NCBI RefSeq assembly: GCF_016864575.1
Contig: NZ_CP044125.1
Location: forward strand, 1,488,001-1,552,000
Length of the DNA: 64,000 nt
Origin: Rhizobium sp. BG4
Lineage (GTDB): Bacteria; Pseudomonadota; Alphaproteobacteria; Rhizobiales; Rhizobiaceae
Direction of reading: 5' to 3'
The translations under genes were made by a program, and so were the position numbers. Of this stretch, positions 44,583 through 55,157 are shown piece after piece (positions within the stretch are counted from its first letter, which is position 1; every line of letters starts with the position of its first letter). Under the pieces are notes generated by a model that did no database searches, was not told the origin of the DNA, and worked only from the letters and a program-made list of their open reading frames with translations.

Positions 44583-45870
44583 GCGTTTGGGCGGCCGCCT
44601 CGAAGGGGCGATTTCGGTTCTTGCTGACATCGAGCAGCGAAAGAGACCTGTCGCCGACGCGCTCAAGGACTGGGGCCTTGCCCACCGCTTTGCCGGATCC
44701 GGCGACCGCGCCGCAATCGGCAACATCGTCTACGACGCGCTTCGCATGCGCCTGTCGCACGCTTTCCTGATGGATGACGACAGCCCGCTGACGCTCGCCT
44801 ATGCCGTCATGCTGCGCCAGTGGGGCTTCACCCTGGAAAGCCTGGCCGCCGAGCTTTCCGGTGACAAATTTGCACCGCCCGAACTTCCGGCCAGTGCCGC
44901 CGCGGCCTTTGCCGAGCGCGACCTCGCAGACGCACTTCCCTATATTCAGGGCGATATCCCGGAATGGGTACAGCCGTCCTTCGAAACTGCCTTTGGCGAC
45001 AGCTGGCTTGCGGAGGCGCAGGCGCTTGCCACGCGGCCGACGCTCGACCTGCGCGCCAACATCCTCAAGGCCAGCCGCGAAAAGGCCGTGAAGGCGCTGG
45101 AGCGCTCGGGAGCGCATGAGGCGAAGATCGCGCGATACGGCATGCGCATACCGGCCGGCGAAGGCGCCTCACGACTTCCAAACGTCACGGCCGAGCTTTC
45201 GTTCCAAAAAGGCTGGTTCGAAGTTCAGGACGAAGGATCGCAGATCGTTGCCGATCTGGTGCTGCCGAAGGACGGTGAGCAGGTTCTCGACTATTGCGCC
45301 GGTGGCGGCGGCAAGACGCTCGCCATGGCAGCCGCGATGCACAACAAGGGCCAGGTTCACGCCTATGACGCCGACCGCAAGCGGCTGGCGCCGATCATCG
45401 AGCGCCTCAAGCGTGCGGGCACGCGCAACGTCCAGGTTCACGACGATGCCAAGGCGCTTGCTGCGCTGACGGACCGCTGCGACAAGGTGCTGGTCGATGC
45501 GCCCTGCACCGGCACCGGCACATGGCGCCGCCGCCCGGATACCAAGTGGCGGCTGACGGCCAAGAATCTCGACGAGCGCACCAGCCAGCAGCAGGATGCG
45601 CTGACGCAGGCAAGCGCCTTCGTGCGTCCCGGCGGCGAGCTGATCTACGTGACCTGCTCGGTCCTGCCGCAGGAGAACGAGGAACAGGTCCGCAAGTTCA
45701 CGGCCGATCATCCGGAATTTGCGATCGTCAGCGCCCTGCCCGCCTGGAACGGCCTGTTCGGCGCCGGCGCGCCGCAGCCGCGCTCCTCCGACCAGGCAAC
45801 GATCACGCTGACCCCGGCATCGACCGACACCGACGGCTTCTTTTTCTGCCGGATGCAGCGCAAGGCTTGA
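44581..45870 (+). CDS. RsmB/NOP family RNA cytosine-5 methyltransferase
   Basis: This 429-residue SAM-dependent methyltransferase contains the m5C motifs 'VLVDAPCTGTGTWRRRPD' (motif IV, catalytic Pro-Cys) and 'YVTCSVLPQENEEQV' (motif VI, second Cys). SAM-binding motif I is 'VLDYCAGGGGKTLAMAAA'. The N-terminal region has the NusB/RsmB-like helical domain. Likely substrate is rRNA (the family includes RsmB, m5C967). The ATG lies within the second copy of a direct repeat that may regulate its own translation. Confidence 0.9.
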   Translation: MRLGGRLEGAISVLADIEQRKRPVADALKDWGLAHRFAGSGDRAAIGNIVYDALRMRLSHAFLMDDDSPLTLAYAVMLRQWGFTLESLAAELSGDKFAPPELPASAAAAFAERDLADALPYIQGDIPEWVQPSFETAFGDSWLAEAQALATRPTLDLRANILKASREKAVKALERSGAHEAKIARYGMRIPAGEGASRLPNVTAELSFQKGWFEVQDEGSQIVADLVLPKDGEQVLDYCAGGGGKTLAMAAAMHNKGQVHAYDADRKRLAPIIERLKRAGTRNVQVHDDAKALAALTDRCDKVLVDAPCTGTGTWRRRPDTKWRLTAKNLDERTSQQQDALTQASAFVRPGGELIYVTCSVLPQENEEQVRKFTADHPEFAIVSALPAWNGLFGAGAPQPRSSDQATITLTPASTDTDGFFFCRMQRKA

Positions 45871-45910
45871 AGCTTTTCTGCCGCCGATCGCTGGGGTCGA
45901 TCCGCTTTTT

Positions 45911-45936
45911 GGAAACGTCAGCGTTTTGGCGTTTCC
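45911..45936. terminator. Hairpin after the RNA methyltransferase
   Basis: GGAAACG at 45911-45917 pairs with CGTTTCC at 45930-45936, with a 12-base loop. It follows the methyltransferase stop by 40 bp. A T-run is not clear, so the call is moderate. Confidence 0.4.
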
Positions 45937-46036
45937 GGTCCTTAAAACCATTCCAAACTAGAGTGTTTGACACAAGTTTGCTTTTGGGCGATGAGACTCC
46001 GGCATTTCAGACGGAGATCCGTCACAGGAGAGGACC

Positions 46037-47314
<1,278 letters not shown>

Positions 47315-47325
47315 GCAATAAAGGC

Positions 47326-47350
47326 GGGCCGTCCTGCAGAAGGGCGGCCC
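47326..47350 (+). terminator. Intercistronic hairpin within the imelysin operon
   Basis: GGGCCGTCC pairs with GGGCGGCCC (one G-T pair) around a seven-base loop, 10 bp upstream of the di-heme oxidoreductase start. With no T-run following, it is more likely an attenuator or stabiliser that sets the first gene's expression above the rest. Confidence 0.5.
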
Positions 47351-47360
47351 GAACTCCGAA

Positions 47361-48899
47361 ATGCCAGATCAACGGGCTCGCCGTCTCTATTTCAGCGTCG
47401 CGCTTCTCGCCACGCTTGCCGGCCTTCCCGTCGCGCTCGCCGCCAATTTCGATCTGCCGCTGAAGCGCACCGATCTTTCCGACGCCGACCTGAAGCGGGT
47501 CGCCGATGTGACGCGGCCGGCGACGGATTTCTCGAAAGCCGAGCCCTACGAAGCGATGCAGGCGGGTGCGGCGACCTCGATCGACCCTGTTACCGAAGAC
47601 AGCTTCTCGCATATCTCTGCCAATATTCCCTTCGAGGAAGAGCAGAACTTCAAGCTCGGCAACGCGCTGTTCAAGAAGCTCTGGGTGTCCGCGCCCTCCT
47701 CCACACAAGCTTCCGACGGCCTCGGGCCGCTGTTCAATGCGCGCTCCTGCATGAGCTGCCACGTCAATGACGGCCGCGGCAAGCCGCCGGAAGGCGGCGT
47801 CAGCACTACGTCGATGTTCCTGCGGCTGGCACGCACGCCGAAGACGCCGGACGAGGAAAAGGCGATCGCCGACGCTGAGACCGTCAACTTACCCGACCCC
47901 GTCTACGGTCACCAACTGCAGGACCTCGCTGTGCCCGGGCTTGCGGCCGAGGGACGGATGAAGATCAGCTACGCCGAAAAACCGGTGACGCTTGCCGGCG
48001 GCGAAGTCGTGTCGCTGCGCGTGCCCAGCTACTCCGTGACCGATCTTGCCTATGGCCCTCTCGACCCGGCGACGACGATCTCTCCGCGCGTCGCGCCTGC
48101 GATGATCGGCCTCGGCCTCATCGAGGCGATCCCGGCTGCCGATATCCTGGCGCATGCCGATCCCGACGATCGCGATGGCGACGGCATATCGGGCAAGGCT
48201 GCAATCGTGCGCGATCACCTGACCGGGCAGATTGCGCTCGGCCGCTTCGGCTGGAAAGCGCAGAACGCCACCGTGCGCGATCAAAGCGCCGATGCCTTCT
48301 CGAACGATATCGGCATCTCCACCCCCGACCGCCCGGACGCCCATGGCGACTGCACCGATGCCGAGACCAAATGCCGCAAGATGCCGACCGGCGTACAGAA
48401 GCGGCTTGGCAACGAAGAGGCGCCGGGGCCGGTTCTCGATCTCGTGACCTTCTACTCCGCCAATCTGGCGGTGCCCGCCCGGCGCAAGGCGAGCTTTGCC
48501 GATACGCTGCGCGGCAAGCAGCTTTTCTACCAGTCGGGATGCGTCGCCTGCCACGTGCCAAAATTCGTGACGCGCCGCGACACGGCTGAAAAAGCTCAAT
48601 CTTTTCAGCTTATCTGGCCCTATTCCGATTTCCTGCTGCATGACATGGGAGACGGGCTTGCCGACGGGCAACAGGTCGGTCTTGCAAGTGGACGTGAATG
48701 GCGCACGCCGCCGCTATGGGGTATAGGACTGACCCGGACTGTCAGCGGACACAGCTTTTTCCTGCATGACGGCCGCGCCAGGAACCTCACCGAAGCAATC
48801 CTCTGGCATGGCGGCGAAGCAGAAAAAGCCCGCGATGCATTCTCCTCTCTGCCGAAAGACGATAGAGAGGCCCTGATCAGATTCCTGGAGTCCCTGTAA
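47361..48899 (+). CDS. Di-heme thiol oxidoreductase family protein
   Basis: This 512-residue exported protein (signal segment 'VALLATLAGLPVALAANF') carries two CxxCH haem motifs, 'CMSCHVNDGRG' in the first third and 'CVACHVPK' in the last third, as in the DHOR family of di-haem oxidoreductases. Members adjoin imelysins in iron-responsive operons. Substrate is unknown. Its TAA overlaps the next ATG by one base. Confidence 0.88.
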   Translation: MPDQRARRLYFSVALLATLAGLPVALAANFDLPLKRTDLSDADLKRVADVTRPATDFSKAEPYEAMQAGAATSIDPVTEDSFSHISANIPFEEEQNFKLGNALFKKLWVSAPSSTQASDGLGPLFNARSCMSCHVNDGRGKPPEGGVSTTSMFLRLARTPKTPDEEKAIADAETVNLPDPVYGHQLQDLAVPGLAAEGRMKISYAEKPVTLAGGEVVSLRVPSYSVTDLAYGPLDPATTISPRVAPAMIGLGLIEAIPAADILAHADPDDRDGDGISGKAAIVRDHLTGQIALGRFGWKAQNATVRDQSADAFSNDIGISTPDRPDAHGDCTDAETKCRKMPTGVQKRLGNEEAPGPVLDLVTFYSANLAVPARRKASFADTLRGKQLFYQSGCVACHVPKFVTRRDTAEKAQSFQLIWPYSDFLLHDMGDGLADGQQVGLASGREWRTPPLWGIGLTRTVSGHSFFLHDGRARNLTEAILWHGGEAEKARDAFSSLPKDDREALIRFLESL

Positions 48900-49993
48900 T
48901 GCGCCTTTGGCAACCTCTCGTTCTCTCGCTTGCCCTTGCCGGTCAGGCTGCCGCCCAGACGGCGCCGGCGCCCTCGGGCCTCAACGAAGACGCGGTGCCG
49001 CAGGTGATGGCGCGCGCCGTCGACGAGGTGATCCGTCCGGGTTACCGCAACATGCAGCAGTCCGCCGCCCGCCTGACGACGGCGATGAAGGACCTTTGCG
49101 CCGATGGCACGCAGCAGACGCTCGACAAGGCGAAATCGACCTTCGACGACACGATCCGCTACTGGTCGAATATCGAGATCGTCCAGACCGGACCGGTCAT
49201 TCACGACAACCTCTTCGAACACATCCTGTTCTTCCCGGATCGCAAGGGCGTCGGCCTGAAGCAGGTCCAGGCGCTGATCGCCAAGGCCGATCCGCAGGAT
49301 GCCACGGTCGACGCGATCGCCGGCAAGAGCGTCGCGCTGCAGGGACTGACGGCGCTGGAATATGTGCTCTACGGCAATGGTTCCGACGACCTGACCAAGC
49401 AGAAGAACGGCTTCCGCTGCCAGTATGGCGCGGCTGTTGCCGGAAACATCCAGCGCGAGGCCGGCGAAGTCGTCGCCGCCTGGGAAAAGCCCGATGGTGT
49501 CCAGGCGAGCTGGAAGCATCCCGGCCCGGATAGCGAAGACTTCATGGACAACAAGGAAGCGGTGACGGCTCTCCTCGGCATCCTCGTCCATGGTGCCGAG
49601 ACGGTTCGCGACCAGCGCCTGGAACAGTTCTACAAGGGCAAGGATGCGGCTCCGCGCCCGCGCATGGCGATCTACTGGCGTTCGAAGAACACCTGGAAAT
49701 CGATGGCCGCCAATATCGAGGGACTGCGCACGCTCTGGCAGAAGGCCGGTATGGCCGACCTGCTGCCCGCCGACAAGAAGCCGATAGCCGATGCGATCGA
49801 AGCCAACTTCAAGACGCTGCTCGATACGGTGCCGAAGCTCAATCCTGATATCGATGTCGCGACCAGCGATGCCGAAAGGGCCAAGCTCGATGCGTTTCTG
49901 GCGACCAGCCGCGACCTGATTACCAAGATCAGCGACGATTACGGCGGCGCGATCGGCCTTTCGGCCGGCTTCTCCTTCTCCGACGGGGACTGA
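48899..49993 (+). CDS. Imelysin family periplasmic protein, second copy
   Basis: This 364-residue protein has a signal peptide (PLVLSLALAGQAAAQTAP). The family core includes 'GLTALEYVLYGNG', where the His of the imelysin GxHxxE motif is replaced by Thr in this copy. So the two imelysins differ at the putative metal site. It is translationally coupled to the oxidoreductase gene and 5 bp upstream of the DUF1513 gene. Confidence 0.86.
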   Translation: MRLWQPLVLSLALAGQAAAQTAPAPSGLNEDAVPQVMARAVDEVIRPGYRNMQQSAARLTTAMKDLCADGTQQTLDKAKSTFDDTIRYWSNIEIVQTGPVIHDNLFEHILFFPDRKGVGLKQVQALIAKADPQDATVDAIAGKSVALQGLTALEYVLYGNGSDDLTKQKNGFRCQYGAAVAGNIQREAGEVVAAWEKPDGVQASWKHPGPDSEDFMDNKEAVTALLGILVHGAETVRDQRLEQFYKGKDAAPRPRMAIYWRSKNTWKSMAANIEGLRTLWQKAGMADLLPADKKPIADAIEANFKTLLDTVPKLNPDIDVATSDAERAKLDAFLATSRDLITKISDDYGGAIGLSAGFSFSDGD

Positions 49994-49998
49994 GCCCG

Positions 49999-51090
49999 AT
50001 GTGGCGCAGCGCGGCGATCGACCGGCGCGGTTTCGTGAAGGCCGCAGGCGTGACCTTCCTCGCCGCCCTGCAGCCGCGCAGCCTCTTCGCGCTCGAGCGC
50101 GCCGACGCCGTCTATGCCTCCGGCATCCGTGCGGCGGATGGCTCTTTTGCCGTTGCGACCGTCACCGAACGCGGCGAGATCATCGATCAGGTCGAGCTGC
50201 CCGCCCGTGCCCATGGCATGGCATTCAGCAAGGCGACCGGCAAGACCGTGGCCTTTGCCCGCCGCCCGGGCACATATGCGATGATCTTCGACCCCTGGAA
50301 CAAGGGCGAGCCCATCGTCATCACCTCGATCGAGGGGCGGCATTTCTACGGGCATGGGAGTTTCTCGCCCGATGGCCGCATCCTCTATGCCAGCGAGAAC
50401 GATTTCGACGGCAATCGCGGCATGATCGGACTCTACGACGCCACCAATCGCTTCGCCCGGATCGGCGAATACGAGACTTTCGGCGTCGGCCCCCATGACA
50501 TGACCGTTTCCGATGACGGACGGATGCTGGTCGTTGCCAATGGCGGCATCGAGACCCATCCGGATTTCGGCCGCACCAAGCTCAATCTCGACGCCATGCA
50601 GCCATCGCTGGCACTGATCGACGCGGCGACCGGCGCGCTGATCGAGAAACGGACGCTGCCGCCGCAATGGGCGCAGGTCTCCACCCGCCACGTCGATCTC
50701 GATGCCGATGGCCGCGTCTGGTTTGCCTGCCAGTATGAGGGTTCGCGGCGCGATCTGCCGCCGCTCGTCGGGCATTTTTCGAAGGGCGAGGATCTGACTC
50801 TCATCGACCTGCCGGAGGAGACGACGCGCCGCCTCGGCAGCTATGTCGGCGCCATCGCAGTCAACCGCGCCGACCGGCTGATCGGCATCACCTCGCCGAA
50901 GGGGCTCTCGGTGACGATCGATGCCTGCACCGGCCGGATGGTCTCCGAGGATGCCCTGCCCGAGGCCGCCGGGATCGCACCGGCCGCACATGGCTTTGCC
51001 ATTTCCTCTTATGACGGCGAGTTCCTCTCGGCCCATAGCGATGTGGCATGGGATCAACACATCGTGCGAATTGCGCGCCAGCGCACCTAG
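49999..51090 (+). CDS. DUF1513 family protein with Tat signal
   Basis: The 363-residue protein has a twin-arginine signal (DRRGFVKAAGVTFLAALQP), predicting Tat export in a folded state, possibly with a cofactor. The mature part shows beta-propeller-like repeats ('HGSFSPDGRILYASENDF', 'HDMTVSDDGRMLVVANGG'). DUF1513 proteins end the imelysin/thiol-oxidoreductase operon in many Proteobacteria. Its exact role in iron metabolism is unproven. Confidence 0.83.
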   Translation: MWRSAAIDRRGFVKAAGVTFLAALQPRSLFALERADAVYASGIRAADGSFAVATVTERGEIIDQVELPARAHGMAFSKATGKTVAFARRPGTYAMIFDPWNKGEPIVITSIEGRHFYGHGSFSPDGRILYASENDFDGNRGMIGLYDATNRFARIGEYETFGVGPHDMTVSDDGRMLVVANGGIETHPDFGRTKLNLDAMQPSLALIDAATGALIEKRTLPPQWAQVSTRHVDLDADGRVWFACQYEGSRRDLPPLVGHFSKGEDLTLIDLPEETTRRLGSYVGAIAVNRADRLIGITSPKGLSVTIDACTGRMVSEDALPEAAGIAPAAHGFAISSYDGEFLSAHSDVAWDQHIVRIARQRT

Positions 51091-51130
51091 GCGCGCTGGA
51101 CCACGGAATATGCCGCCCTAGCTCCGCGGC

Positions 51131-51583
51131 ATGAGCAAAGCCCTCACCTATCTCGTCTTCATTGCCGTCTCGCTCGGAGGCGGGCTGCTGATCGGCACCA
51201 ACAATCTTCCCGGCGAATGGTACCAGTCGCTGGCCAAGCCGGCCTTCAATCCGCCGAACTGGGTTTTCGGACCGGTCTGGTCGATCCTCTACATCCTGAT
51301 TGGCATTGCCGGCGCACGAACCTGGATGCGTGGCCATCTTTCGGCGGCGATGCTGATCTGGGCGGTGCAGATGGTTTTCAACTTTCTCTGGTCACCCTTC
51401 TTCTTCGGCGCCGAAATGCCGCGGGCGGCCCTTTTTATCATCATCGTCCTGCTGGCATTGGTCATCGCCTTCATCGCTAATCGATGGCAGGCGGACCGGA
51501 TCTCAGCCGCGCTTTTCCTGCCCTATGCCGTCTGGGTCGGCTTTGCGACAGTTCTCAACGCCTCGATCGCCTACCTGAACTGA
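51131..51583 (+). CDS. tspO: TspO/MBR family tryptophan-rich sensory protein
   Basis: This 150-residue membrane protein has five predicted helices and the tryptophan-rich segments 'PNWVFGPVWSILYILIG' and 'FNFLWSPFFFG', the signature of TspO/peripheral benzodiazepine receptor proteins, which bind porphyrins and sterols. It lies in the same direction just after the haem/iron-related imelysin unit, 41 bp downstream, which may be functional. Confidence 0.92.
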   Translation: MSKALTYLVFIAVSLGGGLLIGTNNLPGEWYQSLAKPAFNPPNWVFGPVWSILYILIGIAGARTWMRGHLSAAMLIWAVQMVFNFLWSPFFFGAEMPRAALFIIIVLLALVIAFIANRWQADRISAALFLPYAVWVGFATVLNASIAYLN

Positions 51584-51650
51584 ATTGCCTTCCGCCATCC
51601 TTGTCGAATCCGGCGCGCCATGCCACTTTCGCCGCTCGAAGGGACAAGGT

Positions 51651-52100
51651 ATGAGCGTCGGCAATAGCGGAGACTTCCGCGAACGGATCAGGCAGAGCTT
51701 CTCGCGCCAGGCGGCGATGGAGACGATCGGGGCGGAACTGACGCGTGTCGAACACGGCGTCGTCGAGATCGAGCTGCCGTTCGACGTGAAGCTGACGCAG
51801 CAGCACGGCATCCTGCATGCGGGCATCATCTCCGCCGCGCTCGACAGCGCCTGCGGTTTTGCCGCCTACACGATGATCGACGCGGATGCCTCGATCCTCA
51901 CAATCGAATTCAAGGTCAACCTGATGTCTCCCGGCCGGGGCGATCGCTTCCTGTTCCGGGGAGAGATCACCAAGCCCGGCAGCAACATCATTGTCGCGGA
52001 CGGCCGCGGCTACGCGATCGGCGACGGCCCCGCGAAACTGATTGCATCGATGACGGGCACGATGATGGTCGTGCGAGGAAGAGAGGGAATTACCGGATGA
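51651..52100 (+). CDS. PaaI-family hotdog thioesterase
   Basis: This 149-residue protein starts at 51651. The hotdog fold is seen in 'QQHGILHAGIISAALDSACG' (the long central helix with HGI/HAG) and the trailing strands 'LTIEFKVNLMSPGRGDRFL'. Family members hydrolyse acyl- or phenylacetyl-CoA thioesters. Its stop overlaps the nucleosidase start (ATGA). A longer frame from 51585 is not supported. Confidence 0.86.
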   Translation: MSVGNSGDFRERIRQSFSRQAAMETIGAELTRVEHGVVEIELPFDVKLTQQHGILHAGIISAALDSACGFAAYTMIDADASILTIEFKVNLMSPGRGDRFLFRGEITKPGSNIIVADGRGYAIGDGPAKLIASMTGTMMVVRGREGITG

Positions 52101-52735
52101 AGTTCGAGCTGAAATCCGTTGCCGGAAAATCGATCCTGTTCGTGATGGCAGCGGAGGCTGAATACGGCCCGTTCCTCAAGTCCCGCTTCGAACCACTGAT
52201 GACCGGTATCGGCCCGGTCGAGGCCGCGATTGCGATGACGAAGACGCTGGCTAGGCTCGACGCGACCGACGATCTGCCGCAGCTCGTCGTCTCCCTCGGC
52301 TCGGCCGGTTCGGCAAAGCTCGAGCAGACCGAAGTCTATCAGGTCTCGTCCGTCTCCTACCGCGATATGGACGCCTCGCCGCTCGGTTTCGAGAAAGGCA
52401 AGACGCCTTTCCTCGACCTGCCGGCGACGCTCGACCTGCCGCTACGCATTCCCGGTATTCCCGAGGCTACGCTTTCCACGGGCGGCAACGTGATCTCAGG
52501 TCCCGCCTATGCCGAGATCGCCGCCGATATGGTCGACATGGAAACCTTTGCGATCCTGCGCGCCTGCCAGGGATATAATCTGCCGCTGATTGGCCTGCGC
52601 GGCATTTCCGACGGCGTCGAGGAGCTGCAGCATATTTCCGGCTGGACCGAGTATCTTCACGTCGTCGACCGCAAGCTTTCCTATGCCGTGGACAGCCTGT
52701 TTACGGCGCTGGAAGACGGCGTATTCTGGTTCTGA
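52097..52735 (+). CDS. 5'-Methylthioadenosine/S-adenosylhomocysteine nucleosidase-like protein
   Basis: This 212-residue protein has 'FVMAAEAEYGPFL' at the N-terminus, 'SLGSAGSAKLEQTEVYQVSS' in the middle, and 'ADMVDMETFAILRACQGYN', where the M-E-T-F-A segment and following 'GLRGISDGVEEL' (catalytic Asp) match the MTA/SAH nucleosidase family. These enzymes cleave adenine from methionine-cycle by-products. It is coupled to the upstream thioesterase gene. Confidence 0.84.
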   Translation: MKFELKSVAGKSILFVMAAEAEYGPFLKSRFEPLMTGIGPVEAAIAMTKTLARLDATDDLPQLVVSLGSAGSAKLEQTEVYQVSSVSYRDMDASPLGFEKGKTPFLDLPATLDLPLRIPGIPEATLSTGGNVISGPAYAEIAADMVDMETFAILRACQGYNLPLIGLRGISDGVEELQHISGWTEYLHVVDRKLSYAVDSLFTALEDGVFWF

Positions 52736-52829
52736 AAGCCTTGATAGCAGGGACAATCGGGACAATAAAATCCGCCACGCCCCGATTTCCCGCATTGCAA
52801 GAACGGGTGCTTTTCATTAAAGGCTCGCC

Positions 52830-54392
52830 ATGACCCAGACAGCACATCCCGACAGCGTTCTCATCGTCGATTTCGGCAGCCAGGTAACCCAGCTGATCGC
52901 GCGCCGCGTGCGCGAAGCGGGGGTCTACTGCGAGATCGTTCCCTTCCAATCCGCCGAAGAGGGCTTCAAGCGCCTCCAGCCGAAAGCCGTGATCCTGTCC
53001 GGCAGCCCGGCCTCGACGGTCGATGAGGGATCGCCCCGTGCGCCGCAGATCATCTTCGACAGCGGCCTGCCGATCTTCGGTATCTGCTACGGCCAGCAGA
53101 CGATGTGCATGCAGCTCGGCGGCAAGGTCGAGAGCGGCCATCACCGCGAATTCGGCCGCGCCTTCCTCGAGGTCGACGAAGACAGCAAGCTGTTCGAAGG
53201 CCTCTGGTCGAAGGGTTCGCGCCACCAGGTCTGGATGAGCCACGGCGACCGCGTCACGGCGCTGCCTGAAGGCTTCAAGGTCGTGGCGACCTCGCCGAAC
53301 GCGCCCTACGCCTTCATCGCCGACGAGAAGCGCAAGTATTACGGCGTGCAGTTTCACCCGGAAGTGGTGCACACGCCCGATGGCGCCAAGCTGATCGGCA
53401 ACTTCATTCACAACATCGCCGGCATCAAGGGCGACTGGTCTATGTCGGCATACCGCCAGAAGGCGGTCGACGAGATCCGCAAGCAAGTCGGCGACAAGCG
53501 CGTCCTCTGCGCGCTCTCGGGCGGCGTCGACAGCTCGGTTGCGGCCCTGCTGATCCACGAGGCCATCGGCGACAAGCTCACCTGCGTGCTCGTCGATCAC
53601 GGCCTGATGCGCAAGGACGAGGCGGCCAATGTCGTCGCCATGTTCCGCGAACACTACAATCTGCACCTGATCCATGTCGATGCCTCCGACAAGTTCATCG
53701 GCGAACTCGAAGGCGTTTCCGACCCGGAGACCAAGCGCAAGATCATCGGCCGCCTGTTCATCGAGACCTTCGAGGAAGAGGCCAAGAAGCTCGGCGGCGC
53801 CGATTTCCTCGGTCAGGGCACGCTGTACCCTGATGTCATCGAAAGCGTTTCCTTCACCGGCGGCCCCTCGGTGACGATCAAGTCGCACCACAATGTCGGC
53901 GGTCTGCCGGAGCGCATGAACATGCAGCTCGTCGAGCCGCTGCGCGAACTCTTCAAGGACGAAGTACGCGTACTCGGCAAGGAGCTCGGCCTGCCCGATA
54001 GCTTCATCGGCCGCCACCCCTTCCCGGGTCCGGGTCTCGCGATCCGCTGCCCGGGCGGCATCACCCGCGAAAAGCTGGAGATCCTGCGCGAAGCTGATGC
54101 CATCTATCTTGACGAGATCCGCAAGGCCGGCCTCTACGACGCGATCTGGCAGGCATTCGCCGTGCTGCTGCCGGTCCAGACCGTCGGCGTCATGGGCGAC
54201 GGCCGCACCTACGAATTCGTCTGCGCGCTGCGCGCTGTGACCTCGGTCGATGGCATGACGGCGGATTTCTATCACTACGACATGGAATTCCTCGGCCGTG
54301 CCGCCACCCGCATCATCAACGAAGTGCGCGGCATCAACCGCGTGGTCTACGACGTGACGAGCAAGCCGCCCGGCACGATCGAGTGGGAGTGA
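52830..54392 (+). CDS. guaA: GMP synthase (glutamine-hydrolysing)
   Basis: GuaA converts XMP to GMP. The 520-residue protein has an N-terminal class I glutaminase with the nucleophile in '[13 protein letters not shown]' and the His-Glu pair in '[11 protein letters not shown]'. The central PP-loop ATP pyrophosphatase is '[20 protein letters not shown]' and the C-terminal dimerisation domain ends '[10 protein letters not shown]', which is the universal GuaA tail. It stands alone; the stop lies inside a bidirectional hairpin. Confidence 0.97.
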   Translation: MTQTAHPDSVLIVDFGSQVTQLIARRVREAGVYCEIVPFQSAEEGFKRLQPKAVILSGSPASTVDEGSPRAPQIIFDSGLPIFGICYGQQTMCMQLGGKVESGHHREFGRAFLEVDEDSKLFEGLWSKGSRHQVWMSHGDRVTALPEGFKVVATSPNAPYAFIADEKRKYYGVQFHPEVVHTPDGAKLIGNFIHNIAGIKGDWSMSAYRQKAVDEIRKQVGDKRVLCALSGGVDSSVAALLIHEAIGDKLTCVLVDHGLMRKDEAANVVAMFREHYNLHLIHVDASDKFIGELEGVSDPETKRKIIGRLFIETFEEEAKKLGGADFLGQGTLYPDVIESVSFTGGPSVTIKSHHNVGGLPERMNMQLVEPLRELFKDEVRVLGKELGLPDSFIGRHPFPGPGLAIRCPGGITREKLEILREADAIYLDEIRKAGLYDAIWQAFAVLLPVQTVGVMGDGRTYEFVCALRAVTSVDGMTADFYHYDMEFLGRAATRIINEVRGINRVVYDVTSKPPGTIEWE

Positions 54393-54405
54393 TCCTCACT
54401 CCCAC
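54383..54405. terminator. Bidirectional hairpin at the guaA/ogt convergence
   Basis: GTGGGAGTGA pairs perfectly with TCACTCCCAC around a three-base loop. The guaA stop TGA (54390-54392) sits in the 5' arm. Confidence 0.6.
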
Positions 54406-54408
54406 GGC

Positions 54409-54972
54409 CTAGAAGCCAAGCGACTGCTGGGCCGGCTCGGGCGACCCGAGGTGAACGCCCTCCAGCTCCAGCATCCTTGCCTTCGAATTCGAGCCACCAG
54501 GGGCCGAGAAGCCGCCGAGCTTGCCGCCAGCGGCGAGGACGCGGTGGCAGGGGATGATCAGTGCGACCGGGTTCTTGGCCATGGCCTGGCCGACGTCGCG
54601 GGCCGCTTCCGAGCCGCGGCCGAGTTCCTTAGCGAGCGTGCCATAGGTCGTCGTCCGGCCCCAGCCGACGCGGCGGGCGGCGGCATAGATTTCCCGGAAG
54701 AACTCGTCCTGATTGGACAGATCCACCACCACATCCGAGAAGTCCACGGTCTCTCCGGCGAAGTAGCGTTTGACGGACTCGATCGTCGCTGCGACCGCGG
54801 CTGGCGGATCGGCGCTCACGCCTGACGACAGGCGTCTTAGCAAGAGCTGCTCGGTCGAGCTTTCAGCCTTCGTCGGCAGCTGGAAGCGGGTGATTCCGGC
54901 CGCATTCCAGGCGATGCCGCAATAGCCGCCAGCGGTCTTGAATATGCAGTAGTGATGCGTTGCCTCGCTCAT
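54409..54972 (-). CDS. ogt: Methylated-DNA--protein-cysteine methyltransferase
   Basis: The enzyme removes alkyl groups from O6-alkylguanine in DNA by transferring them to its own cysteine. From the ATG at 54972 (ribosome site GGAGG) it has 187 residues. The active-site motif 'ALIIPCHRVLAAGG' contains the acceptor Cys in P-C-H-R-V. The DNA-binding HTH segment 'GRTTTYGTLAKELG' lies upstream, with 'ARDVGQAMAKNP'. It converges on guaA. Its promoter contains a LexA box, see 55069-55097. Confidence 0.95.
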   Translation of the reverse strand: MSEATHHYCIFKTAGGYCGIAWNAAGITRFQLPTKAESSTEQLLLRRLSSGVSADPPAAVAATIESVKRYFAGETVDFSDVVVDLSNQDEFFREIYAAARRVGWGRTTTYGTLAKELGRGSEAARDVGQAMAKNPVALIIPCHRVLAAGGKLGGFSAPGGSNSKARMLELEGVHLGSPEPAQQSLGF

Positions 54973-55068
54973 GACGCAACCTCCATGATTGACTGTTCTC
55001 AACATCGTATGCGCACGGCGGTGCTTCAACCCGTTTCTTGCCTGATGCACAGGGGCAGCGTTGGAGTG

Positions 55069-55097
55069 ATTATTTGTTCTCTTTTTGTTCTTGTCAA
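55069..55097 (-). promoter_or_regulatory. Consensus promoter of ogt with embedded LexA (SOS) box
   Basis: On the minus strand TTGACA and AATAAT are separated by 17 bp, a near-consensus sigma-70-type promoter about 90 bp upstream of the ogt start. The spacer contains the alphaproteobacterial LexA site GTTC-N7-GTTC (plus 55076-55090). On the plus strand a weaker TTGTCA-N17-TAGCCT overlaps the same box and faces the RNA ligase gene. Confidence 0.7.
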
Positions 55098-55157
55098 CCA
55101 CGGTCCAGCTTGCTAGCCTTTTGACCTTCACGAGGAGGCGGCGAAGGCCGATTGACG

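Noticed and set aside
45937..46036. RirA/Irr iron box upstream of the first imelysin
   Set aside because: AT-rich words are present, but no adequate match to an iron-responsive or ICE motif could be seen.
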